A DNA stretch of 62,157 bases, taken from Acidovorax sp. Lineage in GTDB: Bacteria; Pseudomonadota; Gammaproteobacteria; Burkholderiales; Burkholderiaceae_C. The DNA is taken from assembly GCA_018780365.1 (NCBI GenBank), contig JADMJR010000008.1, positions 1-62,157 of the forward strand. The letters are read 5' to 3'. The notes under the pieces were generated by a model. That model was not told the origin of the DNA. It searched no databases and saw nothing but the letters and a program-made list of their open reading frames with translations. A program made the translations under genes and the position numbers. Each line of letters starts with the position of its first letter. Position 1 is the first letter of the stretch. Positions 7,129 through 17,170 of this stretch are shown here, piece by piece.

Positions 7129-9186
7129 TCAGGGGGTTGTCGCTGGTAACGTGAAGGTGAACACCGTACCACGCGGTTCATTTGGCGCGAACCCGAGGAA
7201 ACCGCCGTGCTGCTCGATCACCGTGCGGCACATGCTCAGGCCCAGGCCCATGCCTTCGGGACGGGTGGTGAAGAAGGGGGTGAAGAGCCTGGCGGCCACG
7301 TCGGGCGGGATGCCGGTGCCCTGGTCGGTCACGACGAACTCGATCCAGCCACTGTGCTGGTTGGAGGCCGCACGCCGCGCCCGGATGTCGAGCACGCGGC
7401 TGCGCACCGAGGGGTCGTCCATGGCCTGCATGGCGTTGCGCGCCAGGTTCAGCAGCACTTGCTCGACCATGGTGCGGTCGCACAGGGTGGGGGGCAGGCC
7501 GGGCTCCACGCTGGTGTGTACGCGCACGCCCAGCTTGCGCGCCTGCAGGCTCACCAGCGGCAGGATGGCGTCGAGCAGCTGCTGTGCAGAGACCGCCTCA
7601 CGGGCCTGGTCGCGGCGGCGCACGAAGTCGTGCACGCTTTTGATCACGCGGCCCGCGCGTTCGGCCTGGCGGGCGATCTGGCGCATGGCCATGCGCACGT
7701 CATCGAGCGCGTCGGGCGCCGGGGTGGTGCCGGGGAGCGCCGGGGCAGGGGCCGGTGTGGCGTGTTGCTCCAGCAGGTTCAGCGAGCCGTTGGCGTAGCT
7801 TGAAATGGCGGCCAGCGGCTGGTTCAGTTCGTGGCTGAGCAGCGAGGCCATCTCGCCCACCGTGGCCAGCCGGGCGGTGGCCTGCAGGCGCTCCTGCGAG
7901 GCGCGCGAGAGTTCTTCGACACGGCGCTGTTCACTGATGTCCAGGAAGGCGCTCATCCAGCCGGTGTGTTGCCCCTGGGCGTTGATCAGTGGGGCTTCGA
8001 TGATCAGCACCGGAAACCGCGTGCCGTCCTTGCGCATGAACTCGGACTCGAAGCCCTCGCGGGGTGGCATGTAGCCCGCAAAGCGGATGGCCTGGCGCTG
8101 CTGGTACTCCTCCACGCGCTCGGGCGGCCAGTAGGGGGCGGACACGCTGATGCCCAGCAGCTCGGGGGGCGTGAAGCCCACCATTTCGCAGAACGCCGGG
8201 TTGACGTAGGTGATGCGCCCTTCCAGGTCGCGGGCGCGCAGGCCGGTGACCAGCGAGTCCTCCATGGCCTTGCGAAACGCCAGTGCGTCGGCCAGGTCGC
8301 GCTCGGCGCGCAGGCGGCGGCGGTTGTCGCGCACCAGCACCACCATCACCGTCACCAGCGCAATCGACATGGCCGTGACCAGCGCCGTGAGCACGTTGGG
8401 GAACAGGCTGGGTGCGGTGTGCCAGCCGTCCATGCGCAGCACCAGGGTGCCGCCCGGCAGGTCCAGCAGGTGTGTGGCCGTGAACATGCGCGAGCCCCGG
8501 CGGGCCGCGCCCATCACGGCCAGGCGGGTGCCGTCGGGTTCGGTGAACGAGGCCTCCTGGCTGCGCGTGAGGTTGTGCGCCACCAGGTTGATGAGGATGT
8601 CCTGCAGCGCGTAGGTGGCCACCAGAAAACCCGTGGTGCGCCCGCCAGCGGTCAGGGGCACACACAGCTCCATCATCTCCGAGCCCAGGCCGTCGCCGTG
8701 GGGCTGGAAGTAGCTGCTGGAGTACGCTGGGCTGCCCAGGCGCCGGGCGTTGGTGCAGGCGATGGTGAGCTCGGACTGGCTGCTGTCGCGCAGCCGCACA
8801 TCCCAGGCCACGGGGCGGTAGGGCGACTGCACATGGGTGCGCATCCGCAGGTTGGAATCCCGCCATTCAATGCGGACGATTTCGCGGCGGTTGCGCAGCA
8901 GCTCGGACGCCTCGACCTCCCAGGCCAGCTGGCCCGGGAGGTCGGCGGGCAGCGCCTGCAGGCTCTGCAGATTGCGCGTGAGTGCGGTGCGGATGTCGGA
9001 CACCGCATCGGCCGTGTCGCGCTCCAGGCGTGTCTGTACCTGGCTGGCCTCGTAGCGCCCCGCCAGCCACACCATGGTGGCCAGCATCGACACCACCAGC
9101 AGCACCAGCGCCGTCCAGAGCGACCAGCGCCGCCAGGCGCCGCGCCAGCGCTGCAGCAGGGTGCGTTGTGGTTTGGGGTGGTTCAC
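7129..9186 (-). CDS. PAS-domain sensor histidine kinase (FixL/DctB-like)
   Basis: A 685-residue membrane sensor kinase. Transmembrane helices at residues 23-43 and 262-286 enclose a periplasmic sensor of about 215 residues. A PAS domain spans 305-420 (LEGRITYVNPAFCEMVGFTP). The dimerisation domain has the phospho-accepting His452 (SLLSHELNQPLAAISSYANG). The ATPase domain shows an N-box (LLNLARNAMQAM), a G1 box (VTDQGTGIPPD) and a G2 box (GMGLGLSMCR). All catalytic motifs are intact, and the kinase type matches partners of FixJ-like regulators. The start lies 7 bases after the amidase stop, so it is probably transcribed with yhdP and the amidase. The signal sensed is unknown. Confidence 0.92.
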   Translation of the reverse strand: MNHPKPQRTLLQRWRGAWRRWSLWTALVLLVVSMLATMVWLAGRYEASQVQTRLERDTADAVSDIRTALTRNLQSLQALPADLPGQLAWEVEASELLRNRREIVRIEWRDSNLRMRTHVQSPYRPVAWDVRLRDSSQSELTIACTNARRLGSPAYSSSYFQPHGDGLGSEMMELCVPLTAGGRTTGFLVATYALQDILINLVAHNLTRSQEASFTEPDGTRLAVMGAARRGSRMFTATHLLDLPGGTLVLRMDGWHTAPSLFPNVLTALVTAMSIALVTVMVVLVRDNRRRLRAERDLADALAFRKAMEDSLVTGLRARDLEGRITYVNPAFCEMVGFTPPELLGISVSAPYWPPERVEEYQQRQAIRFAGYMPPREGFESEFMRKDGTRFPVLIIEAPLINAQGQHTGWMSAFLDISEQRRVEELSRASQERLQATARLATVGEMASLLSHELNQPLAAISSYANGSLNLLEQHATPAPAPALPGTTPAPDALDDVRMAMRQIARQAERAGRVIKSVHDFVRRRDQAREAVSAQQLLDAILPLVSLQARKLGVRVHTSVEPGLPPTLCDRTMVEQVLLNLARNAMQAMDDPSVRSRVLDIRARRAASNQHSGWIEFVVTDQGTGIPPDVAARLFTPFFTTRPEGMGLGLSMCRTVIEQHGGFLGFAPNEPRGTVFTFTLPATTP

Positions 9187-9193
9187 GGGGAGG

Positions 9194-10009
9194 TCACAGC
9201 ACGCGGTGCGCCAGGGCGGGGAGCTGGGTGCGCACCGTGCGCAGCCGCTGGGCGTCCAGCACGCCGGTCACGGTGCCCGGCCCCTGGTCCTGCTGCGCCA
9301 GCACGGTGCCCCAGGGGTCCACCAGCATGCTGCGGCCCCAGGTGTGGCGCCCGTTCTCGTGCACGCCCCCCTGGGCGGGGGCCAGCACATAGGCCAGGTT
9401 TTCGATGGCACGGGCGCGCAGCAGCACCTCCCAGTGCGCCTGCCCCGTGGTGTGCGTGAAGGCGCTGGGCACCAGCAGCAGGTCGGCGCCCGCGCGGGCA
9501 TGGGCCCGGTACAGCTCAGGAAAGCGCAGGTCGTAGCACACCGACAGCCCCACGCGCCAGTGCTGGCCATCGCGTGCGTGCAGGTCGAATTGCACGGGGG
9601 TGTTGCCGGCTTCGATGACACGGCCCTCGTCGTACAGCTCGCGCCCGTTGTCGAAGTGGAACAGGTGGATCTTGTCGTAGCGCGCCACGCAGGCGCCGGT
9701 GGGGCTGAAGACCAGCGTGGTGTTGCGCACGCGGTCTGGTGCAGCGGTCTGCAGGGGCAGGGTGCCGCCCACGATCCACATCTGCAGCGCGCGCGCAGTC
9801 TCGGCCAGAAAACGCTGGATGACGCCGTCGCCCTCGGCCTCGCGCAGCGCGAGCTTGTCGGTGTCCTTGTGGCCCATCAGGCCGAAGTATTCGGGCAACA
9901 CGGCCAGCTCGGCACCGCTCTCGGCGGCCTGCTCCAGCAGGGTGCGGGCGGCGTGCAGGTTGTCGTCGCGCTGGGTGCCAGACACCATCTGGATGGCGGC
10001 AACTTTCAT
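9194..10009 (-). CDS. Nitrilase-superfamily amidase (deaminated-glutathione amidase type)
   Basis: A 271-residue carbon-nitrogen hydrolase with the complete catalytic triad Glu40 (LAVLPEYF), Lys113 (RYDKIHLFHF) and Cys158 (GLSVCYDLRFPELYR). The DKIHLF and CYDLRFPE motifs place it near the Nit1/NitA branch. That branch repairs metabolites by hydrolysing the amide of deaminated glutathione in the cytoplasm. The start overlaps the yhdP stop by four bases (ATGA), so translation is probably coupled. The precise substrate is inferred from family likeness. Confidence 0.88.
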   Translation of the reverse strand: MKVAAIQMVSGTQRDDNLHAARTLLEQAAESGAELAVLPEYFGLMGHKDTDKLALREAEGDGVIQRFLAETARALQMWIVGGTLPLQTAAPDRVRNTTLVFSPTGACVARYDKIHLFHFDNGRELYDEGRVIEAGNTPVQFDLHARDGQHWRVGLSVCYDLRFPELYRAHARAGADLLLVPSAFTHTTGQAHWEVLLRARAIENLAYVLAPAQGGVHENGRHTWGRSMLVDPWGTVLAQQDQGPGTVTGVLDAQRLRTVRTQLPALAHRVL

Positions 10010-13000
10010 GAGGGCTCTCCGGCTTTGGGGGGGCTGCTGCGGGGCGCGGCGTTGGTGGCGGGGCTGGCCTCGCGGCCACGGCGCGCCACACGCACCACGC
10101 GGGGGTCGTTCCAGGTGCCATCCACACGGAACTCCTGCGTGGCGGCCTCAATGAGCGGGCCGCGCAGGAACACCTGGGCCAGGAAGCTGCCCAGGCCAAT
10201 CACGGGGTTGATGGCCGTGGCCACCAGCGAGGCCGTCATGGCATTGATCTCGGGCACCACCACCACGCGCAGGTCCTGAGTTTCATGGTCGATGTCGGCA
10301 TGGCCCTCCATCAGCACGGCGGCGTTCACGCCCTTCATCTGCAGGTTGTTGGTGGTGGCCACACCCTGCTCGATGCGCACGTCGCCGCGCACGAAGTCGA
10401 ACGCAAAGCCTTCGCTGAACACGTCGCGGAAGTCGAGCGTGAGCCGGCGCGGCAGCGATTGCAGGCTCAGCACGCCGAGCAGCTTGGCCAGGCCTGGGTC
10501 GGCTTTCAGGAACTGGCCGGACTCGATGTTGAGGTTGATCTGCCCGGCCATGCTGCGGTAATCGGGGCTGAAGGGCGCGCCGATCCAGGCCACCTGCCCT
10601 TCCATGCGGCCCTTGCCGCGCCGCACCACGTTGGCCATGCCCATGCGGGTCAGCAGGTCGCCCGAGTCGCGGATGTCGAGCTTGAAGCTCAGCACCGTGC
10701 GCCGTTCGGCCGCACGCGGGCCGGCCCCTGCGGCATTGAGCACGGCCCAGTTGCCATTGGCCGTGAAGCTCGCCTCGGGGGCGGTGATGTTGAACTTGGA
10801 GAGGCGCCACTCGCGCTGGGCGCCCTCGCCGCCCCGGTTCTGGGCCTCCATCTCCACGCGCCCCAGGCGCTTGCCCCGCAGCTCGAATTCGTCCACCACG
10901 ATGTCGAGCGCTGGCAGGGCGCCGGGTTGTTCGTTGAGCAGTTCTTCCACCTGGGCGGCATCGCTTTGGGGCATGTTCACGCGCGAGAGGCGGGCAAACA
11001 CGCGGCCATTGGCAGCGTCGGGCGAGCCGGGTGGGCGGTATTCGAGGTAGCCGTTGAGTTCGGTGGCGTCGAGGTTGGCGCGCCAGGTGGTGCCGTCGCG
11101 CAGGGCGCCCGCCACCACGTTGTGCAGGGTGCGGCCCTGCAGTGTCAGCTCGCGCGCACGCAATGCCAGGGTGGTGGGCAGGTAGTCCTGCGCCATGGCG
11201 GGCCCGGCAGGGGGGGCTGCGGGGCTGGCCGTGCGGGTGGGGGGCTCTGCGCCGGTGGCTTGTGTCAACACGTCTTCCCAGGCATCCACATCCACCTTGC
11301 CCTGGCTGATGTTGGCGGCCACGCCCTGCGCCGGCAGCGGGGCGGATTCGCCGTTGCTCAGCCCCAGTCCAATGGCGCCGCGCAGCACGCGGGGCTGGGG
11401 GCCGCCCAGGTCGCGCAGGTAGGTGGCCGAGCCCAGGGCGCCCAGGTCCAGCGTGATCTGGTCGCGCAGCGGTGGCGCGTTGTTGCCGTTGCCATTGCTG
11501 TTGTTGCTGCTGCCATTGGCGGCCAGGCCGGTGAGGGATTCGCGCGCCACCTGGGTCTCAAAGCGCAGCGGCAGGCTGCTGTCGGCGGGTTTGCCCAGCG
11601 GGGGCGGCAGTGCCAGCGCCAGGCCTTGCAGCGTGGTGTTCACCTGCAGCTCGGGCACGCCCCGGCGGAACGCCAGGGCCAGGGTGTAGGGCGTGCTGCC
11701 GGTGGCGCGGCGCGCCAGCTGCGACAGCATGCCCAGCTGGGGCGTCTGCTGCAGGCCCTCGGCGGTGGCGGTGCCCTGGGCGCGCACCTGCACGGCCGAT
11801 TCGGTGGCCGGCGCGTTGGGGGCCAGCGCCCGCATGCCGCCTTCGAGCCGCACATTGCCGCCCAGCGCCTGGGCCTGCACGTTGGACAGCGCAAACCCGG
11901 TTTCGCTGAACTGCACGGCGCCCCGCACCCGGCTCAGCGCGGGCGTGTCGGGGGTGATGCGCAGCTCGTTGCCCGCCAGCGTGACGCTGCCCTGCACCTT
12001 GGATTTGTGGATGTCGCTGATCGGCAGGCTCAGGCGCAGCTGGAAGTCGGCATTGCCGGTGCCGCTGGCCTGGTCGAGCGCGTTGCCGGTCATGCCCCCC
12101 AGGGGCGAGGTGGTCATGAGCGTGAGCAGCTCGGCCAGGGGGCCGCGTGCGTCGGCGTTCACGGCCACCACGGTGTGTTCCAGGTCGGGGATCTTGGCGT
12201 CCACCTTGGACAGCCGCAGGCCTTTGCTGCCTGCAAAGCCGCCACTGGCACCGCGCACCAGCATGGACGAGCGCTCGAAGATCAGCTCGCCGCCCAGATC
12301 GGTCAGCGCTGGCCAGGGCAAGGTGCCTGTGGGCTGCAGGGTGGGTGGCACATAGGCATAGGTCACGCCTTTGACGCGTGCTGCGATGCGGAATTCGCCC
12401 AGCCTGGGGTCATTGAAGGGCAGGTCGTGCAGGTCGCCCTTGACGCGGAACTGCACCTGGCTGGCGCTGCCCGCCACCACGGCATCGCGCACATAGTGGC
12501 GCGACTCGGCGGGGATGGACAGGGGCAGGTAGCGGTGCACGCGCGTGCCATCGGCACGGTTGAGCGTGCCGGTGAGGTCCAGCACCCCCGGAAAACGCGA
12601 CTTGTGGGGCGCCTTGCTGGCATCGCTGGTGTGCCAGGTGGCGCGGGCTTCGCCCTGCGCGTCGGCGTTGGCAAACTGCACATCGTTGGCCTGCACGGCA
12701 ATGTGGCTGCCTTCGATCTGCCAGCGCACATCGGCGCTGAGCCGGTCCAGCGGCAACACCGGGTCTTCAAACACGCCCGGCAGTACCAGCGCCCCCGACG
12801 CCATCGTCAGGGCGGCCTTGCCACCGGCCTGGGTCATGTCGATGTCCACCGTGGCACCGCGCAGGCCCAGGTGGGCGGGGGCGGTATCGGTGGCGGCTCC
12901 GGCCAGCGCCAGGCCCCGGATGCGGCCTTTGACCTGGTACTGCTGCAGGCTCTCCAGCGGGCCTTTCCAGGTGGCCTGGATGTCGTCGACCAGCCCCTCT

Positions 13001-14178
13001 GGGGTGTAGGTGCGCACGGCATCGTGGGCCGTGGCCCCGAGCGGCAGGCGGCTGGCGATCTGTGCCAGCGCGGCCAGGTCCAGGCGGTCGGCGCGGAACT
13101 CTCCCTGCTCGGGGGCCTTGCCAGTGGCCGCCGTGTGGATAAGCCGCAGGTTGCCGCCCGGCCAGGTCAGGCCGTCATCGGTCTTGAACTGCAGGCCCTG
13201 GGTGGAGAACTCGAACCCGCCGTTCAGCCGCCGTCCGCCCAGGCGCCCCTGGATGGAAGGAAGCACCAGCGCCTGCAGTTCAGGGCCGAGGGTGGTGTTC
13301 ACATCGGCCAGCGCGAGGTCGGCCGTGCCGCCCACGACCTGCCCGCTGCGCACATCGGCCCAGGCACGCAACGCGCCACGGCCCTGCGCCACCGCGACGC
13401 CGACATCGGCATGGTGGCGCAGGCGCGAGACATCCACGCGCGCGAAATCGGCAAACACCTGGCCGTTCCAGTGTTTCCAGTTGCCGTCGCCAGCGCGCAG
13501 CAGCGGCGCGCGGAACAGGCCCACCACGGTGAAGCGGTCGCCCCAGGCCTGTGGCGGGGTGGCGTCCAGGCGCATGTGGTGGTGCCAGTTGCCGTTGCGT
13601 AGCACCAGGTTTACCTTCTCCAGTGCCAGCTCGGGGGCGCCGCGCTGCTCGTCGGTCCAGCGCACGGTGCCCCCCTGGATGAACACCTCGCCCTGCGAGA
13701 AAAGCCAGTCGGCCGCATCGTTGTTGTCGCCCTGGTTGTGGGCGAACTCGAGTCCCGCAACATAGATGCGGCCATCGGTGGCGCGGCGCACTTCCAGCTC
13801 CGGTCCTTCTACGTAGAGCTGCTCAAATCCACCATTGAGCAGTGAGCGCGGGGACAGGGCGACCACCACCCGGGGCAGCTGCAGCGCCGGCCGGCCCGAG
13901 GCATCCAGCAGCGCGACATCCGACAGCTCGATCGAGGGGACCAGCCCCTCGGTACGGGCTGCAATGGCGCCAATCCTGACGGGAACCCCCAGAGCCCGTG
14001 CGGCATGCGCCTCCAGCTGTGGGCGGAACTCCCCGATTCGCGGCACAATCCAGCCATGAAGAGCACCCCACGCGATGGTCAGCAGCAGCCAGAAGGCGAG
14101 CAGCAAACCCAGCGACCACCGCGCAAAACCTGCCACTATTTTCAGCAGGCGTGAGGGGTGCGTGGTGGGATCGATCAT
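10006..14178 (-). CDS. yhdP: YhdP family AsmA-like envelope protein
   Basis: A giant protein of 1390 residues, the usual size for the family (about 1250-1400). YhdP-type proteins span the periplasm from one inner-membrane helix and are linked to phospholipid transport to the outer membrane. The chosen start (14178, MIDPTTHPSRLLKIVAGF) places the helix at about residues 20-42 (WSLGLLLAFWLLLTIAWGAL); an earlier in-frame ATG at 14223 adds 15 residues. The body has the repetitive beta-rich pattern of DUF3971/AsmA proteins. The C-terminal AsmA-like part ends with INAMTASLVATAINPVIGLG and FLRGPLIEAATQEFRVDGTW, strongly conserved in this family. A Ser/Asn/Gly-rich insert lies midway. It heads the amidase and sensor-kinase genes. 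Confidence 0.92.
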   Translation of the reverse strand: MIDPTTHPSRLLKIVAGFARWSLGLLLAFWLLLTIAWGALHGWIVPRIGEFRPQLEAHAARALGVPVRIGAIAARTEGLVPSIELSDVALLDASGRPALQLPRVVVALSPRSLLNGGFEQLYVEGPELEVRRATDGRIYVAGLEFAHNQGDNNDAADWLFSQGEVFIQGGTVRWTDEQRGAPELALEKVNLVLRNGNWHHHMRLDATPPQAWGDRFTVVGLFRAPLLRAGDGNWKHWNGQVFADFARVDVSRLRHHADVGVAVAQGRGALRAWADVRSGQVVGGTADLALADVNTTLGPELQALVLPSIQGRLGGRRLNGGFEFSTQGLQFKTDDGLTWPGGNLRLIHTAATGKAPEQGEFRADRLDLAALAQIASRLPLGATAHDAVRTYTPEGLVDDIQATWKGPLESLQQYQVKGRIRGLALAGAATDTAPAHLGLRGATVDIDMTQAGGKAALTMASGALVLPGVFEDPVLPLDRLSADVRWQIEGSHIAVQANDVQFANADAQGEARATWHTSDASKAPHKSRFPGVLDLTGTLNRADGTRVHRYLPLSIPAESRHYVRDAVVAGSASQVQFRVKGDLHDLPFNDPRLGEFRIAARVKGVTYAYVPPTLQPTGTLPWPALTDLGGELIFERSSMLVRGASGGFAGSKGLRLSKVDAKIPDLEHTVVAVNADARGPLAELLTLMTTSPLGGMTGNALDQASGTGNADFQLRLSLPISDIHKSKVQGSVTLAGNELRITPDTPALSRVRGAVQFSETGFALSNVQAQALGGNVRLEGGMRALAPNAPATESAVQVRAQGTATAEGLQQTPQLGMLSQLARRATGSTPYTLALAFRRGVPELQVNTTLQGLALALPPPLGKPADSSLPLRFETQVARESLTGLAANGSSNNSNGNGNNAPPLRDQITLDLGALGSATYLRDLGGPQPRVLRGAIGLGLSNGESAPLPAQGVAANISQGKVDVDAWEDVLTQATGAEPPTRTASPAAPPAGPAMAQDYLPTTLALRARELTLQGRTLHNVVAGALRDGTTWRANLDATELNGYLEYRPPGSPDAANGRVFARLSRVNMPQSDAAQVEELLNEQPGALPALDIVVDEFELRGKRLGRVEMEAQNRGGEGAQREWRLSKFNITAPEASFTANGNWAVLNAAGAGPRAAERRTVLSFKLDIRDSGDLLTRMGMANVVRRGKGRMEGQVAWIGAPFSPDYRSMAGQINLNIESGQFLKADPGLAKLLGVLSLQSLPRRLTLDFRDVFSEGFAFDFVRGDVRIEQGVATTNNLQMKGVNAAVLMEGHADIDHETQDLRVVVVPEINAMTASLVATAINPVIGLGSFLAQVFLRGPLIEAATQEFRVDGTWNDPRVVRVARRGREASPATNAAPRSSPPKAGEPS

Positions 14179-14276
14179 GGTGGGATTGAATGTGGCAGGA
14201 ATTATGACCCGCAGGCCTCGCACGGGTTCACTACAAACCAGTGTTCTTATGGATGCAGCATCTGACTGCGGCCACC

Positions 14277-17039
14277 ATGTCCGAACCCCACTCTGACCCC
14301 CGCTGCAACCAGCCCTTTCCCGAGGGGCCGTTGGCCGAGCACTCGCGCTTCTTCCAGCGCCTGCACCGCCGATATGCGAACGACCTGGCCCTGTTGCCGC
14401 CTGGCACCCCGGTGCTGGCGACCCTGGAGCGGGCCTACGACGCGCTGTGCGCCCGGGGCTGCGACACCGGCACCGCCCTGCGGATGCTGCGCCAGCTGGT
14501 CATGGAACGGCTCATCCGGCTCGATTGCGAGGCGCAGGCCCCACTGGCCGACATCACCCGCGCCGTGACCGAACTGGCCGAACTGGCCCTGGACCGTGCC
14601 TGCGCCCAAGCGCGCCGCGAGCTGGACGAGCGCCACGGCGCACCCTGCGGACCACAGGGGCAGGCCGTACAGCTCTGGATCATCGGCATGGGCAAGCTCG
14701 GCGCCCGCGAGCTGAATGTGTCCAGCGACATCGACCTGATCTACGTGTACGAACACGACGGTGAAACGGCGGGCATGGAGGGCGGCCGGGGCCGTATCTC
14801 CAACCACGAATATTTTGCGCGTGCCGTCAAGGCCATCTACAGCCTGGTGGGTGACACCACCGAACACGGTTTTGTGTTCCGCGTGGACCTGGCGCTGCGG
14901 CCCAATGGCAACTCGGGCCCGGCCTCGGTGTCGCTGGCGGCGCTGGAGGAATACCTGCAGATCCAGGGCCGCGAGTGGGAGCGTTTTGCCTGGCTCAAAA
15001 GCCGGGTGGTGGCGCCGCGCGACAGCATCGGCAGCCCCGAGGTGCAGGCGCTGCGGGGTGTGGTACTGCCTTTTGTGTTCCGCCGCTATCTGGACTACAG
15101 CGTGTTCGACGCACTGCGCTCCCTGCACAGCCAGATCCGCGACCACGCTGCCAAGCGCAGCGCGGGCCACCCGGAGCGCGCCAACGACGTGAAGCTCTCG
15201 CGCGGCGGCATCCGCGAGATCGAATTCACCGTGCAACTGCTGCAGGTGGTGCGCGGCGGGCAGTTCCCCGAGCTGCGCCGCCGCCCCACGCTCGACGCCC
15301 TGCAGCGGCTTGCCCATGCAGGCCTCATGCCGCAGGCGACGGCCGACGCGCTGGCACAGGCCTATGTGTTCCTGCGCCGGGTCGAGCACCGCATCCAGTA
15401 CCTGGACGACCAGCAGACCCATGTGCTGCCCACCCGCGACGACGACCTGGCCTGGATCGCCCAGACCCTGGGCTTCAAGGACTGCTGCGCGTTTTTGCAC
15501 GAGCTGGACGCCCACCGCGAGCTGGTGGCGCAGGAGTTCGACACCCTGCTGGGCGGTGCGGGCAAAAAACAGTGCAACGGCGGCGGCTGTGGCGGGCCCC
15601 GCGCCGCTGCGCCCCCACCGCCCGAGCTGGAGGCCCTGCTGGAGCAACTGCCCCCCGGTTTCCGCGAGCGCGTGGCCGAATGGCGCAGCCACCCGCGTGT
15701 GGAGGGCCTGCGCGACGAGGCGCGGGCCCGCCTGTTCCGCCTGGTGCAGCGCACCGCGCAGTGGCTCAAGGAAGGGCGTGTGACCGAAGAAGCTGCCGTG
15801 CGCCTGGCCAACTGGCTCGAACCCCTGCTGCGCCGCGAAAGCTACCTGGCGCTGCTGCTGGAGCGCCCCTCGGTGCATGAGCAACTCCTGCACCTGCTGG
15901 GCGCCGCCAAGTGGCCCGCGCGCTACCTGCTGCAGCACCCCGGCGTGATCGACGAGCTGGTGGGTGACCACCTGCTGTCCGAACGTTTTGTGGTGGCCGA
16001 CTTCGAGCGCGAGCTGGCCATGCGCCTGGCCTCGCTGCGGTCCACCGGCGAAGACGACGACGAAACCCTGCTCAACCTGCTGCGCCGCGCGCAGCACGCC
16101 GAAACCTTCCGCACCCTGGCGCGCGATGTGGAACGCCGCATCACCGTCGAGCAGGTGGCCGACGACCTCAGCGCCCTGGCCGACAGCGTGCTGCGCATCA
16201 CCAGCCAGTGGTGCTGGAGCCGCCTCAAGAACCGCCACCGCGACGAACCCCAGTTCGCGATCATTGGCTACGGCAAACTGGGCGGCAAGGAGCTGGGCTA
16301 TGGCAGCGACCTCGACATCGTGTTTGTGTTTGACGACGATGACGAGCGTGCGCCCGAGGTCTATGCGGCCTTTGTGCGCAAGCTCATCAACTGGCTCACG
16401 GTGAAGACGGGCGAGGGCGACCTGTACGAGATCGACACCGCCCTGCGGCCCAATGGCAATTCGGGCCTGCTGGTGACCAGCTTTGAGGCCTATGCCAACT
16501 ACCAGCAGCAGCGCGGCAGCAACACCGCCTGGACCTGGGAGCACCAGGCCATGACACGCGCGCGCTTCGTGATGGGCAGCGCCGCCCTGCAGGTGCGCTT
16601 TGATGCGGTGCGCGAAGCCGTGATCACCTCCACCCGCGACCCGCTGGCCTTGCAGGGCGAGATCGTGACCATGCGCGAGCGCGTGCGCTCGGCCCACCCC
16701 ACGCCCGCCGGCCGCTTCGACGTGAAGCACAGCGTGGGTGGCATGGTGGACGCCGAATTCGCCGTGCAGTACCTGGTGCTGTCGCAGTCGGCGGCCCACC
16801 CGGAGCTGCGCGGCAACGTGGGCAACATCGCGCTGCTGCAGCGTGCCGAGCAGGTGGGGTTGTTGCCCGCCGGCGTGGGCCAGGCGGCGGCCGATGCCTA
16901 CCGGGAGCTGCGCCGCGTGCAGCACGTGGCGCGCCTGGATGAGGCGCCCATCCATGTCACACCGCCTGCCTTGCAGGCAGAGCGTGATGCCGTGCTGGCG
17001 CTGTGGCGTGCCGTGTTTGGTGTGGGCGTGCAGGCATAA
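14277..17039 (+). CDS. glnE: Bifunctional glutamine synthetase adenylyltransferase/adenylyl-removing enzyme
   Basis: A protein of about 920 residues (E. coli GlnE has 946). It adenylylates glutamine synthetase on a Tyr and removes the AMP by phosphorolysis, according to PII and glutamine state. The two nucleotidyltransferase domains are evident. The N-terminal one has GMGKLGARELNVSSDIDLIY and LRPNGNSGP; the C-terminal one has GYGKLGGKELGYGSDLDIVF and LRPNGNSGL. The metal-binding D-x-D pairs (DID, DLD) are intact in both. A CNGGGCGG stretch before the central linker is unusual. The start could also be 14241 or 14253; neither has a strong ribosome binding site. The gene is divergent from yhdP. 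Confidence 0.95.
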   Translation: MSEPHSDPRCNQPFPEGPLAEHSRFFQRLHRRYANDLALLPPGTPVLATLERAYDALCARGCDTGTALRMLRQLVMERLIRLDCEAQAPLADITRAVTELAELALDRACAQARRELDERHGAPCGPQGQAVQLWIIGMGKLGARELNVSSDIDLIYVYEHDGETAGMEGGRGRISNHEYFARAVKAIYSLVGDTTEHGFVFRVDLALRPNGNSGPASVSLAALEEYLQIQGREWERFAWLKSRVVAPRDSIGSPEVQALRGVVLPFVFRRYLDYSVFDALRSLHSQIRDHAAKRSAGHPERANDVKLSRGGIREIEFTVQLLQVVRGGQFPELRRRPTLDALQRLAHAGLMPQATADALAQAYVFLRRVEHRIQYLDDQQTHVLPTRDDDLAWIAQTLGFKDCCAFLHELDAHRELVAQEFDTLLGGAGKKQCNGGGCGGPRAAAPPPPELEALLEQLPPGFRERVAEWRSHPRVEGLRDEARARLFRLVQRTAQWLKEGRVTEEAAVRLANWLEPLLRRESYLALLLERPSVHEQLLHLLGAAKWPARYLLQHPGVIDELVGDHLLSERFVVADFERELAMRLASLRSTGEDDDETLLNLLRRAQHAETFRTLARDVERRITVEQVADDLSALADSVLRITSQWCWSRLKNRHRDEPQFAIIGYGKLGGKELGYGSDLDIVFVFDDDDERAPEVYAAFVRKLINWLTVKTGEGDLYEIDTALRPNGNSGLLVTSFEAYANYQQQRGSNTAWTWEHQAMTRARFVMGSAALQVRFDAVREAVITSTRDPLALQGEIVTMRERVRSAHPTPAGRFDVKHSVGGMVDAEFAVQYLVLSQSAAHPELRGNVGNIALLQRAEQVGLLPAGVGQAAADAYRELRRVQHVARLDEAPIHVTPPALQAERDAVLALWRAVFGVGVQA

Positions 17040-17127
17040 CGCCCCCTGGGTGCGGGCTGGCGCACCACTGCGCGGTGGTGACAAATGGTTGCACTTTGGT
17101 GTGACGGCATTTTCTGAAAAATTCATT

Positions 17128-17149
17128 AATTCAAACAACTGTTTGAATT
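17128..17149. promoter_or_regulatory. 22-bp palindromic operator before the RND-operon TetR gene
   Basis: The sequence has perfect 10-base arms AATTCAAACA and TGTTTGAATT around a 2-base centre (AC). It lies 21 bases before the tetR ATG. Size, symmetry and position are typical of a TetR-family autoregulatory operator. The AT-rich stretch just upstream (ATTCATTAAT) could hold the promoter. Confidence 0.75.
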
Positions 17150-17170
17150 CTGGTGGTCTAATCCGGGACC

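Noticed and set aside
10285..13602. Long open frame (1105 codons) on the plus strand opposite yhdP
   Set aside because: It is a GC-rich antisense shadow. It is dominated by Gly, His, Gln and Ala with no domain signature, while the minus strand encodes a clear YhdP protein.
17062..17079. CACCAC-TGCGCG-GTGGTG hairpin after glnE as terminator
   Set aside because: The stem is short and no T-tract follows, so it is too weak to annotate as a terminator.
14247..17138. 963-codon minus-strand frame opposite glnE
   Set aside because: It is an antisense shadow of a protein with two intact nucleotidyltransferase domains. The composition is typical of reverse-frame translation of GC-rich genes.
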